Shown: positions 1-9,400, counted from the stretch's first letter. The stretch is DNA of 64,000 nucleotides from Sphingomonadales bacterium (GCA_027490095.1 JAIXYT010000008.1:36862-100861), one strand, 5' to 3'. The notes: generated from the letters alone by a model not told the origin. Numbers and translations are program-made.

Positions 1-667
1 CGGCGCCGGCGACGAAGTCGGCCACCACGGCGTCGATCGCGACGCCTTCGCCGGCGATCATTATGCCGGTCTGTCCGGTTGCGCGGAAGTGGGCCGGCAC
101 CCCGCGGGCCTGGAGGGCACGGGCGATGGCGAGGGCGGTGTATTTCTTGCCCAGCGCGCAATCGGTGCCGACGGTGAGCAGGCGCTTGCCGGTGCGGCGA
201 ACGCCGCTTGCGATCGGAAATGCCCTGTCGCTGTGCCGGACGTCGTGCAGCTGCCGACCGAGCCGCCTTGCGGCGGCGCCGACGACGGGGTGTTCGGACA
301 GGCGCATGTGCAGTCCGCTGACGATATCGAGCCCGGCTTCCAAGGCGTCGAGCAGGCAGGCCACCCATTCGTCCGGCAGCTGGCCGCCGATGGGCGCGAT
401 CCCGATGAGGAGGGAGCGGGCGCCTGCGGCATGGGCCTCGGCGGGCGCCAGGTCGGGGAGGCCGAGATCGATGGCGTCGGGGCTGAGCCGCCACTGGCCG
501 GTGCAGTCGTCCGGAGCCCATGCGCGGACGCCCTCGGCCGTCTTGGTGTAGGCGGATTTGGCCCGGTCTGCGACGAACAGCAGGTAGGGCTTGGCAATTG
601 CGGCGCCGCGGGGTTCCCGGCCGGCTTCCGGAGCTGGTCCGGCCCGGCCGGCGATCATGGACTTCAT
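1..667 (-). CDS. dgcN: D-glutamate N-acetyltransferase DgcN-like (DUF1611), 3' end beyond the window
   Basis: Reading leftward from an ATG at 667, about 222 residues are visible before the window edge. The stretch VGTDCALGKKYTALAIARAL followed by FRATGQTGIMIAGEG is the conserved nucleotide-loop-like core of DUF1611. One branch of this family, DgcN, acetylates D-glutamate in D-amino-acid catabolism. The N-terminal part (about residues 17-130) is the small alpha/beta domain of the family. AGGGGTGG lies upstream of ATG 667; a second ATG at 658 is possible. The gene diverges from a secreted S9 peptidase, which fits peptide or cell-wall amino-acid scavenging. The usual partner, a dipeptide epimerase-like DgcA, would lie off the left edge and cannot be checked. 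Confidence 0.75.
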   Translation of the reverse strand, partial: MKSMIAGRAGPAPEAGREPRGAAIAKPYLLFVADRAKSAYTKTAEGVRAWAPDDCTGQWRLSPDAIDLGLPDLAPAEAHAAGARSLLIGIAPIGGQLPDEWVACLLDALEAGLDIVSGLHMRLSEHPVVGAAARRLGRQLHDVRHSDRAFPIASGVRRTGKRLLTVGTDCALGKKYTALAIARALQARGVPAHFRATGQTGIMIAGEGVAIDAVVADFVAGA

Positions 668-891
668 TTCAACCACCCCTGTGTTCGCCGCTCGTTTCTG
701 ATTGGAAAATCGGCGTTGCGTGGGCGCATGTCAAGCAAAACACTTGCGAAGGGGCACAAGAATCGCATCTGTCGGGCTGGTTCGGGCAGGCTGGACGCCG
801 ATATTTTTCTGATCAGGCTTGCGTGGTGGTGCCATGTGGGACATTTTCCGGGGCGGCGGGCCGGCCAACGGCCGGAACGGGAGATTGCCCC

Positions 892-3240
892 ATGCGCACC
901 AGACTCTGTCTCATCCTGTGCCTGCTGGTGGCGCCGGTCGGAGCCGAAGCGGCGCCGCCGGCCACTCGTGCGCTCGCGGGTTCGCAGTTCCTGCCCGATG
1001 GCGCTGCGAAACATCTGCACAATTCCCAGGTGAAGCCGATCTGGCTGTCGGAGGCAGCCTTTGCCTACCGACGCGATTCCGAGGGCGGCCAGCAGTGGGT
1101 GATCGCCGACAGCCGGACCGGGCAGACGCGCCCGGCGTTCGACCAGGCCGTGGTTGCCGCGGCGCTGGGCAAGGCAACGGGCAAGCCGGTGGAGCCGGGC
1201 GCCCTTCCGTTCGACGCGTTCCGCTTCACGCCCGACGGGCAGGCGATCCGCGTGGGTGTCGGCACCGACCTGTGGGAGTGCAGCCTGATGGTGGGGGGCC
1301 AATGCTCTGCGCTGCCGGGTGCGATGGTGGACAAGGCCGCCGGCAGCATGTCCCCCGACGGACGCTGGATTGCCTATGTGAAGGACGGGAACCTCCGCGT
1401 GCGCGCGGCGGATGGCAGCTCGGACCGGGCGCTGACGACCGATGCGGTCGCGGACTGGGTCTACGCGGGCTCGACCGGAAACAGCACCTCGTACATCACG
1501 GTCCAGCGTTCGGGGGTGGGGCCGTCGCCCACCCTGCGCTGGTCGCCCGATTCCCGCCGAATCTTGACCCACCGCATCGACGAGCGCCGTGTGAAGTCGC
1601 TCTCGCTGCTGCAGAATGCGCCGGAGGACGGGTCGCTGCGGCCGAAGACATGGACCTGGCGCTATTCCTTCCCCGGCGAACCGGCCGCGATGCAGCAGCT
1701 GCTGATCCTGGATATCGCGACCGGCGCCCGCACCGACGTGCGGCTGCCGCCCGAACGGATGGGCTTCATGACCGCGATCGAGCTCAACCGGCTCTGGTGG
1801 GCGGCCGACAGCGCACGGGTCTGGTACGCCAACCGGATCGATCCCCATGCCATGAAGACCATCCTGCGGGAGATCGACGCCTCGACCGGGGCCGTGCGCG
1901 ACGTGCTGACCGATTCGGGCAGCACCTATGTGGAGCAGGGCCCGATCGCCGCGCCGCCGATGATTCGGGAGACCGCGAGCGGGGACATCATCTGGTATTC
2001 GGCTGCCGACGGCCACGGCCATCTCTATCGCTACGACGGCCGGACCGGGCGGCTGCGCAACCGGATCACCTCCGGCCCCTGGATGGTTCGGGACCTGGTC
2101 CGGATCGACGAGGCGGGACAGCGAATCTTCTTTCTGGCCAGCGGCCGGGAAAAGGGGCGGAACCCCTATTTCCGCAAGCTCTACTCTGTGGGGTTCGACG
2201 GCCGGAACCTGAAGCTGCTGACGCCCGAGGACGCCGAGCATTCCGTTTCAGGGCTGGGCGCCTTCCTGCCCGATCCGCTGAACCTCGGAAACCGGCGGGA
2301 CGGCTTTTCGCCCGATGGCGGGCGCTTTGTCGTGACCCGGTCGCGTCCGGACCTGTTGCCCGTTTCCAGCCTCCGCACGGCGGATGGGGCCCTTGTCGCC
2401 GAGCTGGAGCGGGGGCGGCTGGTCGGCGTTGACATTCCGGCGGCCGCGATGCCGGAGCCGTTCGAGGCCCTGGCCGCCGACGGCCGGACGAAGCTTTATG
2501 GCGTGCTCTACCGGCCCCGGACCTTCGATCCGAAACGCCGCTATCCCCTGCTCGATTCGATCTACGGCGCACCGCAGGCGCGGCGTGCCAGCGAGGACTT
2601 CGCCTCTGTCCTGTTCGATCGGGGTGGCGCCATGCTGACGGCAGAACATGGCATGATCACCATCACGCTGGATGCGCGGGGAACCCCCGACCGGTCGCAG
2701 GATTTCCTGATGCATGGCTATGGCAAGCTGGCCAACCCCGGCCTCGACGACCATGTCGCGGTCATCCGCCAACTGGCCGCGCGCTATCCTTACATCGATC
2801 TCGACCGGGTGGGAATCTGGGGTGTGTCGGGCGGGGGGTTTGCGACCGCGCGCGCGATGTTCGCCTATCCGGATTTCTTCAGGGCGGGGGTGGCCAATGC
2901 GGGCAACCACGACATCCGCGGGTATCTCGCCAACTGGGCGGAAATCTACCAGGGCCCGGATGTCGAGGGGAACTATGCCGCGGCCGCCAACCAGGCGCTG
3001 GCCGCCAATCTGAAGGGCAAGCTGTTGCTGATCCATGGCGAGATGGACGACAATGTCCACCCGGCGCACACGATGCGGGTGGTGGATGCGCTGATCAGGG
3101 CCGACAGGGATTTCGACCTTCTGATCGTGCCCAATGCCAACCACGGCGCCTATCGCCAGCCCTATGTCTGGCGGCGGACGGTCGAGTATCTGGCGCGCAA
3201 CCTGGGCGCCGAACCGGTGCCGGAGGCGTCTGCCCGCTGA
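892..3240 (+). CDS. Secreted S9 family prolyl oligopeptidase (DPP-IV-like)
   Basis: This 782-residue serine peptidase should cleave short peptides, probably after proline-like residues, in the periplasm. Residues 1-20 (RTRLCLILCLLVAPVGAEA) form a signal peptide. Residues about 90-510 are the beta-propeller of the S9B/DPP-IV N-terminal domain, and about 545-770 the alpha/beta hydrolase domain. The predicted triad is Ser646 in GVSGGGF, Asp719 in HGEMDDNVHP and His751 in NANHGAY. The nucleophile elbow is GVSGGG rather than the DPP-IV form GWSYGG. The open frame continues upstream to 520, but ATG 892 gives the signal peptide and has GGGAGA upstream. The divergent neighbour is dgcN-like. Confidence 0.85.
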   Translation: MRTRLCLILCLLVAPVGAEAAPPATRALAGSQFLPDGAAKHLHNSQVKPIWLSEAAFAYRRDSEGGQQWVIADSRTGQTRPAFDQAVVAAALGKATGKPVEPGALPFDAFRFTPDGQAIRVGVGTDLWECSLMVGGQCSALPGAMVDKAAGSMSPDGRWIAYVKDGNLRVRAADGSSDRALTTDAVADWVYAGSTGNSTSYITVQRSGVGPSPTLRWSPDSRRILTHRIDERRVKSLSLLQNAPEDGSLRPKTWTWRYSFPGEPAAMQQLLILDIATGARTDVRLPPERMGFMTAIELNRLWWAADSARVWYANRIDPHAMKTILREIDASTGAVRDVLTDSGSTYVEQGPIAAPPMIRETASGDIIWYSAADGHGHLYRYDGRTGRLRNRITSGPWMVRDLVRIDEAGQRIFFLASGREKGRNPYFRKLYSVGFDGRNLKLLTPEDAEHSVSGLGAFLPDPLNLGNRRDGFSPDGGRFVVTRSRPDLLPVSSLRTADGALVAELERGRLVGVDIPAAAMPEPFEALAADGRTKLYGVLYRPRTFDPKRRYPLLDSIYGAPQARRASEDFASVLFDRGGAMLTAEHGMITITLDARGTPDRSQDFLMHGYGKLANPGLDDHVAVIRQLAARYPYIDLDRVGIWGVSGGGFATARAMFAYPDFFRAGVANAGNHDIRGYLANWAEIYQGPDVEGNYAAAANQALAANLKGKLLLIHGEMDDNVHPAHTMRVVDALIRADRDFDLLIVPNANHGAYRQPYVWRRTVEYLARNLGAEPVPEASAR

Positions 3241-3292
3241 CGGCCGGCAATCGCGGCTTGAAGTTCCAGCCCAAGCGGTGGATTTGGGGGCG

Positions 3293-4105
3293 ATGGCAGA
3301 CGCAGCCAACTCTGAGGCGGACTCCGCACGCGTACCGGCAAGCCGCGGGCTGCCCGCGCATCTCTACCCGATGTCGTTCATCGAACGGCTGGAATTGCGA
3401 CTTGCGGAGGATCCGCCGCGGCAGAAGGGCCAGCGCACGCGCGAGCGGCTGAAGATCGCCTGTGCGCGGCTGCTGGAGCGGAGCGGATTCCACAACCTGC
3501 GCGCCGGCGACGTTTCGGCCGAGGCGGGCCTAGCGGAGGGCAGTTTCTACTTATATTTCAAAGACAAGCGCGACATCACCGGGATCGTTCTTGGCGAGTT
3601 CCGGGACCTGTTCTTCGGACTGCAGCTCGGTCCGGCGGATCGCGGCACCGGCAGCGCCTTCGAATCGATCCGCATGTCGAACCGGGTCTGGATCGCCTAT
3701 GCCCGCGCCAATTCCGGCCTGCTGCGCTGCCTCTACCAGTTTGCCGACGAGGACAAGCTGTTCGGGGCAGAGATGCAGCAGCAGAACATGCGCTGGCATC
3801 TGAAGGTCATGCGATCGAACCAGCGGCGTGCCGGGCCGGGCGCCGGAAATGGTCTCGGCGATCAGGAGACCCTGCTGCTGGTCTATCTGCTGGGCGGCAT
3901 GATGGACGATCTGGCCCGGCGGCTGATCGTCTATCCCGATCCCGAACTGATCGGCGTGGTCGACGGCATGGGCGCCACCGACGAGACGCTGGCCGATGTT
4001 GCCTCGCTGATCTGGCTGCGCATCCTGCAGCCGGGTGTGGAGCCGCCGGGGTCGCTCGCCGACAGCGCGGGCGCCATTGCGGCGCTGCTGTTTCCACCTG
4101 GATAG
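3293..4105 (+). CDS. TetR family transcriptional regulator
   Basis: This 270-residue protein has a TetR helix-turn-helix at about residues 48-95 (QRTRERLKIACARLLERSGF, then VSAEAGLAEGSFYLYFKDK). The C-terminal ligand domain is diverged and gives no hint of effector. ATG 3293 follows a run of five G at the right distance; a second in-frame ATG at 3371 would remove only a disordered leader. The gene lies 94 bp upstream of a co-directional acyl-CoA synthetase, so control of that gene and of the MaoC protein beyond it is plausible. This is inferred from position only. Confidence 0.8.
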   Translation: MADAANSEADSARVPASRGLPAHLYPMSFIERLELRLAEDPPRQKGQRTRERLKIACARLLERSGFHNLRAGDVSAEAGLAEGSFYLYFKDKRDITGIVLGEFRDLFFGLQLGPADRGTGSAFESIRMSNRVWIAYARANSGLLRCLYQFADEDKLFGAEMQQQNMRWHLKVMRSNQRRAGPGAGNGLGDQETLLLVYLLGGMMDDLARRLIVYPDPELIGVVDGMGATDETLADVASLIWLRILQPGVEPPGSLADSAGAIAALLFPPG

Positions 4106-4199
4106 GTGTGCCGCGCAGGAATGTGAGAATTTTCTCATTTCCTTTCCCGCGCGTTCTCGATATCTCTTGGATCAGTCGACCGCAGATCCGGAGACCCCT

Positions 4200-5777
4200 G
4201 TGCCCCTTCCGCCGCGCCTTGCCCGCATTTCGGATTGCCTCGGCTGGCATGCCGAGCGCCAGCCGGACGCCGAGGCCGTTGTCCTGGACGGGCGGCGGCT
4301 GAGCTATGCGCAGCTCGCCGCAGAGGTGGACCGGATGGCGCGGGCGCTGATGGCGTCGGGCGTGGGCAAGGGGGATCGGGTCGGCACGTTGCAAACGCCG
4401 TCGCCCGATTTCCTCATTGCCTTCATCGCAACCGCCTCGATCGGGGCGATCTGGGCCGGGCTGAACCCGAAGTATCGGCGCGACGAGCTTCTGCACCCTG
4501 TGCGCGACTGCCGGCCGAAGCTGCTGCTGGCGCGCCGGGAGGTGCAGGGACGCCGCTATGACGACGAGATCGCTGCCATGCGCGAGGCCGGGGGGATCGA
4601 GACGGTCGTCTGCTATGAAGGCGGGGACGCCGGGCTCGGCTTCCTGGCGCTGGCGGACTTTCTGGCGCGTGCCGACACGGTGACGCCTGCGGACCTGGCT
4701 GCCCGCCGGGCCGAAAGCGGGGGGCGCGAGGCCTGCCTGCTGGTCTATACCTCGGGCACCACCGGCACGCCCAAGGGGGCGGTTCTGCACCAGCAGGCGA
4801 TCATCGACTTTGCCCTGGAGCAGAACCGCATCTGGCCGGTCGAGCCCAACCGTGCGCTCAACTATTTCCCCGTGAACCATGTGGGGTGCACGGTCGATCT
4901 CGCGATCCCCGTGCTGATGGCGGGCGGTTGCACCATCTTCCTGGAACAGTTCGATCCGGGGCGGACGCTCGACATCATGGAGGCCGAGCGCGTCAGCTTC
5001 TGGGGCAGCATCCCGGCGGTCTTCTCGCTGCAGCTTGCCGAACAGGCAAAGCGCGCCCGCGACCTGTCGGCCGTGCAGATGATCGTGTGGGAGGGGGCTG
5101 CGATCCCGCAGGACATTCTCGGCTCGCTTGCCGGATTCGGCGTGCCCATGGCCACCAACTATGGCCAGACGGAATCGACCAGCGCCATGGCTGCCGAGCC
5201 CCCGGGCACCGATCTGGAGCCGCTGCTGAACTCGGTCGGATTTGCCTTTCAGGGTGTCGAGCTGCGCCTGCTTGCCGCCGATGGCAGCGATGTTCCCGAC
5301 GGCGAGCCCGGCGAGGTCTGTGCCCGCTCGGGCTACAATTTCCTGGGCTACTGGAACCGGCCCGAGGCGACCGCCGAGGCCTTCACTGCCGACGGCTACC
5401 TGCGCACCGGCGATCTGGCCGTGCGCCGCCCCGACGGGCGCTACCGGATCGTCGGCCGCGTGCGCGAGATGTTCAAGTCCGGCGGCTACAATGTCTATCC
5501 GCGCGAGGTGGAGATGCTGCTGGAAACGCACCCCGCGGTGACCCAGGCGGTGGTCGTCGCGGTGCCCGATCCGCTGTGGCAGGAGGTGGGAGTTGCCTAT
5601 CTGACCCTGTCGTCCGCCGCGACGCCGGAGGAGATACTGGGCTATGCCCGCGCGCGGCTGGCCAACTACAAGGTGCCCAAGCGGCTGGTGATCGAGGCCG
5701 AGCTTCCGCTGCTGCCGGTCGGCAAGGTGGACCGCACGGCCCTGCGCAAGCGTGCGGTGGCGGATTTCGCCGGCTAG
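4200..5777 (+). CDS. Class I adenylate-forming acyl-CoA synthetase
   Basis: A 525-residue AMP-binding enzyme that should activate a carboxylic acid to its CoA thioester through an acyl-adenylate. The phosphate loop YTSGTTGTPKG lies at residues 183-193, the A5 motif NYGQTES near residue 320, the A7/A8 region YLRTGDLAVR...GRVREMFKSGGYNVYPREVE near 400-435, and the C-terminal catalytic Lys509 in PVGKVDR. The start is GTG 4200, preceded by GGAGA six bases upstream; the frame stays open further upstream inside the TetR gene, but no SD supports an earlier start. The chain-length preference cannot be read. It ends tail to tail with the MaoC gene. Confidence 0.85.
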   Translation: MPLPPRLARISDCLGWHAERQPDAEAVVLDGRRLSYAQLAAEVDRMARALMASGVGKGDRVGTLQTPSPDFLIAFIATASIGAIWAGLNPKYRRDELLHPVRDCRPKLLLARREVQGRRYDDEIAAMREAGGIETVVCYEGGDAGLGFLALADFLARADTVTPADLAARRAESGGREACLLVYTSGTTGTPKGAVLHQQAIIDFALEQNRIWPVEPNRALNYFPVNHVGCTVDLAIPVLMAGGCTIFLEQFDPGRTLDIMEAERVSFWGSIPAVFSLQLAEQAKRARDLSAVQMIVWEGAAIPQDILGSLAGFGVPMATNYGQTESTSAMAAEPPGTDLEPLLNSVGFAFQGVELRLLAADGSDVPDGEPGEVCARSGYNFLGYWNRPEATAEAFTADGYLRTGDLAVRRPDGRYRIVGRVREMFKSGGYNVYPREVEMLLETHPAVTQAVVVAVPDPLWQEVGVAYLTLSSAATPEEILGYARARLANYKVPKRLVIEAELPLLPVGKVDRTALRKRAVADFAG

Positions 5778-6280
5778 TTCAGGATTCTCGTGCCGCCGCC
5801 CTCGGCCGGCGGCACCCAGGCCGACAGCCATTCGGCCGCCAGCGCGGGCCGTTCCTCGCCCTCGATCTCGATCGTTGCGTGGATGGTCTTCAGCAGTCGG
5901 CCGCCGCGATCCTCGATGACCGGGCCCGAGACGAACCGCCCCCTGACCCGGCGGTTCACCGGGACCGGCGCAATCAGCCGGACGCGGTTGAAGCCGTAGT
6001 TCAGGAACACGCCCTGGCCGACCTGCGACACGTCCTGATCGAGGATCTGCCTTAGAAGGTGCGACAGCAGCGAAAGGGTGAGGAAGCCATAGGACACGGT
6101 TCCGCCGAACGGTCCGTTCTCGGCCGCCCAGGCTGGATCCATGTGCAGGGGATCGAGGTCGAGAGTGACGGTGCCGAAGGTGTCAATCATGGACTGGTCG
6201 ATCGTCACCCAGTCCGATACGCCGATCAGCGCGCCCTCCGGCATCGTCAGAAGCGGGGCCTTGTCCGTCAGCTTGTCCAT
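5774..6280 (-). CDS. MaoC-like (R)-specific enoyl-CoA hydratase / dehydratase
   Basis: This 168-residue hot-dog-fold protein carries the MaoC hydratase signature around residues 33-70: TVTLDLDPLHMDPAWA and then GPFGGTVSYGFLTLSLL, with the Asp and His of the hydratase-2 catalytic pair (DPLH). It should hydrate a trans-2-enoyl-CoA or dehydrate a 3-hydroxyacyl-CoA. ATG 6280 has AAGGGG upstream. The 116-bp gap to the divergent serine hydrolase must hold both promoters. Its stop codon shares the bases CTAG at 5774-5777 with the stop of the convergent acyl-CoA synthetase, a likely partner in acyl-CoA metabolism. Confidence 0.85.
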   Translation of the reverse strand: MDKLTDKAPLLTMPEGALIGVSDWVTIDQSMIDTFGTVTLDLDPLHMDPAWAAENGPFGGTVSYGFLTLSLLSHLLRQILDQDVSQVGQGVFLNYGFNRVRLIAPVPVNRRVRGRFVSGPVIEDRGGRLLKTIHATIEIEGEERPALAAEWLSAWVPPAEGGGTRILN

Positions 6281-6396
6281 CGCATGCCCCTTGCCCGAAT
6301 GTGATTGCAATGAACATGAGATAGATCTCACTTTTCACGTGCGTCAAGGCTTTTCGGCTGCCATAGGAGGCGGGAGAGAGCTGACCGGAGATTGAG

Positions 6397-8379
6397 ATGC
6401 GCCTTTTCCCCCTGCCTGTTGCAGCCGCCCTTCTGGCGTCCAGCGCTGCCCCCGTTCTCGCGCAGGCTGCTGCCACCACCCTCGAGGCCGATACGCCGCT
6501 GACGACTCCGTCGGGCAGCAGCTTCACGGCGCCTGCCGGCTGGACCCGGACCGGCAGTCCCGGCCTTACCGTCCTGACCGCGCCCGAGGGCGACCTTCGA
6601 GTCGTGGTGGCCGACGTGCCCAAGGCCGCGGACGCCAATGCGGCGGTTGCCGCTGCCTGGGCGGCCCATGATCCCAAGGCCAACCGGAAGGTCCAGGTTT
6701 CCGCCCCGATGGCGGCTGCCAATGGCTGGGACGAGCAGGTCGGCTTTGCCTATGAGACCGCGCCCGCCGAGCGCGCTGTCGTGCAGGCCATTGCCCACCG
6801 CAAGGGCAGCGATTGGACCGTGGTGATCTTCGACGGCAAGATGCCGACCTTCGAGAAGCGGGCGTCTTCGGCCATGCTGGTGATGCAGAGCCAGCGGCCA
6901 GCGGGCTTCACGGCCGAGAATTTCGCCGGAAAGGCCGCCGCCCCGCTCGATGCCGCGCGAGTCGCCGAGCTGAAGGGTTTCATCCAGTCGGCCATGACGC
7001 AGCTGGACATCCCGGGGGTCGGATTTGCGCTGTTGGATGCGAACGGGGTGCTGTTCGAAGGCGGCCTTGGGGTCCGCAAGCTGGGCGACCCAGCGCCGGT
7101 GACGGCCGACACCCGCTTCATGATCGCGTCCAACACCAAGGGCCTTACCACCCTTCTGCTGGCGAAGCTGGTGGACGAGGGCCGCATCCGCTGGGACCAG
7201 CCGGTGACGGAGGTCTATCCGCCGTTCCGCCTGGGCAGCGATGCAACCACTGCCAAGGTGCAGATGCAGCACCTGATCTGTGCCTGCACCGGCCTTCCGC
7301 GGAAGGACTTCCCGATCATCTTCGGCGGCAGCAAGGACATGCCGTCGTCGGAGACCTTCCGCCTGCTGGCGGCAACCGAGCCCACCAGCGGGTTCGGCGA
7401 AGGCTTCCAGTACAGCAACACCATGGCGGCGGCCGCCGGCTTCGTTGCAGGGCAGGTGCTGCACCCGGGGATGGAGCTGGGCGCCGCCTATGACAAGGCG
7501 ATTGCCGACAAGGTGTTCAAGCCGCTGGGCATGCGCGAGACCACGTTCAGCCTGGCGACTGCGCTGAAGGGCGACCATGCGTCGCCCCACTACAGCGGGC
7601 TGGATGGCAAGCCGGCGATCCTGAACATCGAGTTCAACAGCCTGGGCTATCCGTTCCGGCCGACGGGTGGCGCCTGGTCCACCCCGCGCGACATGATCCG
7701 CTATGTCGACAACGAGTTGCGCCAGGGCAAGCTGCCGAACGGCACGCAGGCCTTCACGGCCGCGAATGTGCTGGAGCGCCGCCGCGCCGGGGTGCCCGTG
7801 GGGGCCGACAGCCGCTATGGCATGGGCCTTATCACGACCAATGTCGCAGGGGTGAAGGTGGTGCACCATGGCGGCGATGTCGGCGGCTTCAAGAGCGACA
7901 TCTATGTGCTGCCCGAAGCGGGTGTCGGCGCGGTGCTGTTGACCAACGCCGACACCGGGGTTCACCTGCTGGTGCCCTTCATGCGCAAGCTGGTGGAGGT
8001 GCTGTATGGTGCGAAGCCCCAGGCCGATGCCGAGGTTTCTGCCGCAGCAGGACGCCTGAAGGCGCAGGCCGCGCAGGTGGCAGCCACCCTGCAGGTGCCG
8101 CCCGATCCGGCGACCGCAGCCGCGCTTGCGCCGCGCTATTCGAGCCCGGACCTGGGCACCCTGACGGTCAAGCACGACGGGCCCAATGTGACCTTCCGCT
8201 TCACCGGGTGGGAAATTGCGATGGGCAGCCGCAAGGCGCCCGACGGCACGACGTCGATGGTGACGGCGGGCGCCGGCCTTGCCGGCTGGCTGCCCTTCAT
8301 TGCGGGCACGAAGGACGGAAAGCGCACGCTGACCATCCGGGACGGGCAGCACGAATACACCTACACCGAGACGCCCTGA
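6397..8379 (+). CDS. Secreted serine hydrolase, beta-lactamase / class C fold with extra N- and C-terminal domains
   Basis: A 660-residue exported protein with a signal peptide at residues 1-22 (ending VLAQA). An N-terminal domain of about 160 residues precedes the class C beta-lactamase-like domain (about 190-535), and a lipocalin-like beta domain (about 565-655) follows. The active-site SxxK is Ser245-Asn-Thr-Lys248. A YSN motif near residue 340 and HHGGDVGGF near 490 supply the other two active-site elements. Such proteins include D-aminopeptidases, esterases and peptidases; the substrate cannot be predicted. GGAG lies about nine bases before the ATG. Confidence 0.8.
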   Translation: MRLFPLPVAAALLASSAAPVLAQAAATTLEADTPLTTPSGSSFTAPAGWTRTGSPGLTVLTAPEGDLRVVVADVPKAADANAAVAAAWAAHDPKANRKVQVSAPMAAANGWDEQVGFAYETAPAERAVVQAIAHRKGSDWTVVIFDGKMPTFEKRASSAMLVMQSQRPAGFTAENFAGKAAAPLDAARVAELKGFIQSAMTQLDIPGVGFALLDANGVLFEGGLGVRKLGDPAPVTADTRFMIASNTKGLTTLLLAKLVDEGRIRWDQPVTEVYPPFRLGSDATTAKVQMQHLICACTGLPRKDFPIIFGGSKDMPSSETFRLLAATEPTSGFGEGFQYSNTMAAAAGFVAGQVLHPGMELGAAYDKAIADKVFKPLGMRETTFSLATALKGDHASPHYSGLDGKPAILNIEFNSLGYPFRPTGGAWSTPRDMIRYVDNELRQGKLPNGTQAFTAANVLERRRAGVPVGADSRYGMGLITTNVAGVKVVHHGGDVGGFKSDIYVLPEAGVGAVLLTNADTGVHLLVPFMRKLVEVLYGAKPQADAEVSAAAGRLKAQAAQVAATLQVPPDPATAAALAPRYSSPDLGTLTVKHDGPNVTFRFTGWEIAMGSRKAPDGTTSMVTAGAGLAGWLPFIAGTKDGKRTLTIRDGQHEYTYTETP

Positions 8380-8385
8380 TCGCTG

Positions 8386-8423
8386 GACCGGTGCGGTGCC
8401 GCCTTGGGCGGCACCGTCCGGTC
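8386..8423. terminator. Bidirectional intrinsic terminator hairpin between convergent genes
   Basis: Left arm 8386-8403 (GACCGGTGCGGTGCCGCC), loop TTG, right arm 8407-8423 (GGCGGCACCGTCCGGTC). The arms pair over about 16 positions with one bulge. The hairpin fills the 42-bp gap between two convergent stops. There is no T tract, so its efficiency is uncertain. Confidence 0.65.
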
Positions 8424-9105
8424 ATGTGCCGATCGGAGAGTGGTGTTCCAGCAGGGACTGCATCTGGTCCGGCTCGCCGCTGGCGCAGGCGCCGATGACG
8501 ATGGCGCCCTCGCAGTCCTCGGCGAGGATGTAGGCATGACCCATGTTGCTGTCGAGGTAGATGGATTCGCCTGGCCCGAGCACGACCGGATCGTAGAATT
8601 CGGTGAAGACCTTCACCTTCCCCTCGATCACATAGATCCATTCCTCGCCCGAATGGCGGACGAGATGCCCGAATTCGGCCAATGTGCGCGCGCGGACATG
8701 GGTGATGATGGGCACCATGCGCTTCTGACGAAGCTCGGGTGACAGGTAGAAATAGTCGTAGTTGGGCGTGCTGACGCGCAGCGCCTGTTCGATCGTGCCT
8801 ATGCTGCGGCGCGCGGTCACCCGCTCGGGCGCGGAAACGGCCTCGGGTTCCGCAAACAGCTCGGACAGGCGCATGTTCAGCCGCTCGCTGAGCTGCAGCA
8901 GACGGTCGTAGGTGAGCGTGAGCCGGTCGTGTTCGATCTTGGAAAGTGTGCTGATGGGGATACCCGACCGCACGCTCATTTCCTTGAGCGTCCAGCTGTT
9001 GCGGACCCGGAGCGAGCGCAGGAGCGAGCCGAGCGTGGGCTTGGCCGGTCGTGCAGCCTCGCTCGGAGCGGCCGATACCCGTACTGAACCGACTTTGCCT
9101 GCCAT
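8422..9105 (-). CDS. XRE family regulator with C-terminal cupin sensor domain
   Basis: A 227-residue cytosolic regulator. Residues about 25-85 are an XRE helix-turn-helix (GSLLRSLRVRNSWTLKEMSV, then SGIPISTLSKIEHDRLTLTY) and about 145-215 a cupin barrel (HSGEEWIYVIEGKVKVF, then LGPGESIYLDSNMGHAYI). Proteins of this build often control amino-acid, polyamine or peptide catabolism. The frame is open upstream through the POT remnant, but ATG 9105 has AGGCAGG upstream and begins the regulator proper. Its likely original target, a peptide transporter directly upstream, is a relic; the intact divergent serine hydrolase at 9505 may still be controlled. Confidence 0.8.
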   Translation of the reverse strand: MAGKVGSVRVSAAPSEAARPAKPTLGSLLRSLRVRNSWTLKEMSVRSGIPISTLSKIEHDRLTLTYDRLLQLSERLNMRLSELFAEPEAVSAPERVTARRSIGTIEQALRVSTPNYDYFYLSPELRQKRMVPIITHVRARTLAEFGHLVRHSGEEWIYVIEGKVKVFTEFYDPVVLGPGESIYLDSNMGHAYILAEDCEGAIVIGACASGEPDQMQSLLEHHSPIGT

Positions 9106-9159
9106 ATGCCTGCCTCTACCAGCCGAAGTCGGAAACGCAATCAGGTCGCATCGCCCAGC

Positions 9160-9400
9160 CCCCTTGCCCGTCACGGGAGCGAGGGCCGCGAAGGCGAGCC
9201 CGAGCCCCAGCGCGCCGGCGGCCATCTTTGCAAGCGGTGTCGGCTCTGCTCCGGCGCGGGTCCACCAGCCGACCAGCAGCGCCCGCATTCCGTGGAAGGA
9301 GAACGTCTCCCACATTTCGGTGCGGGACAGGATGGTGAGCCGGGGGCTGGCCGAACCTGGATCTGGATGGCCTGACGGCGTGGGCGGTGGTGTCGGTCAT
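9160..9400 (-). pseudogene. Remnant of a POT/PTR family peptide transporter
   Basis: Reading leftward from ATG 9400, the first residues MTDTTAHA...FGQP resemble a transporter N-terminus. The frame then shifts at a run of five C (9342-9346 on the given strand) into LTILSRTEMWETFSFHGMRA, which matches the first helix of POT transporters (usual form TEMWERFSFYGMRALL). Seven residues later the sequence jumps to WWTRAGAEPTPLAKMAAGAL, which resembles a segment from the middle of these roughly 450-500-residue proteins. Some 300 residues between these points and everything after are missing. The frameshift and the large deletion make it a pseudogene. I recognise the family from memory of its motifs. 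Confidence 0.6.
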
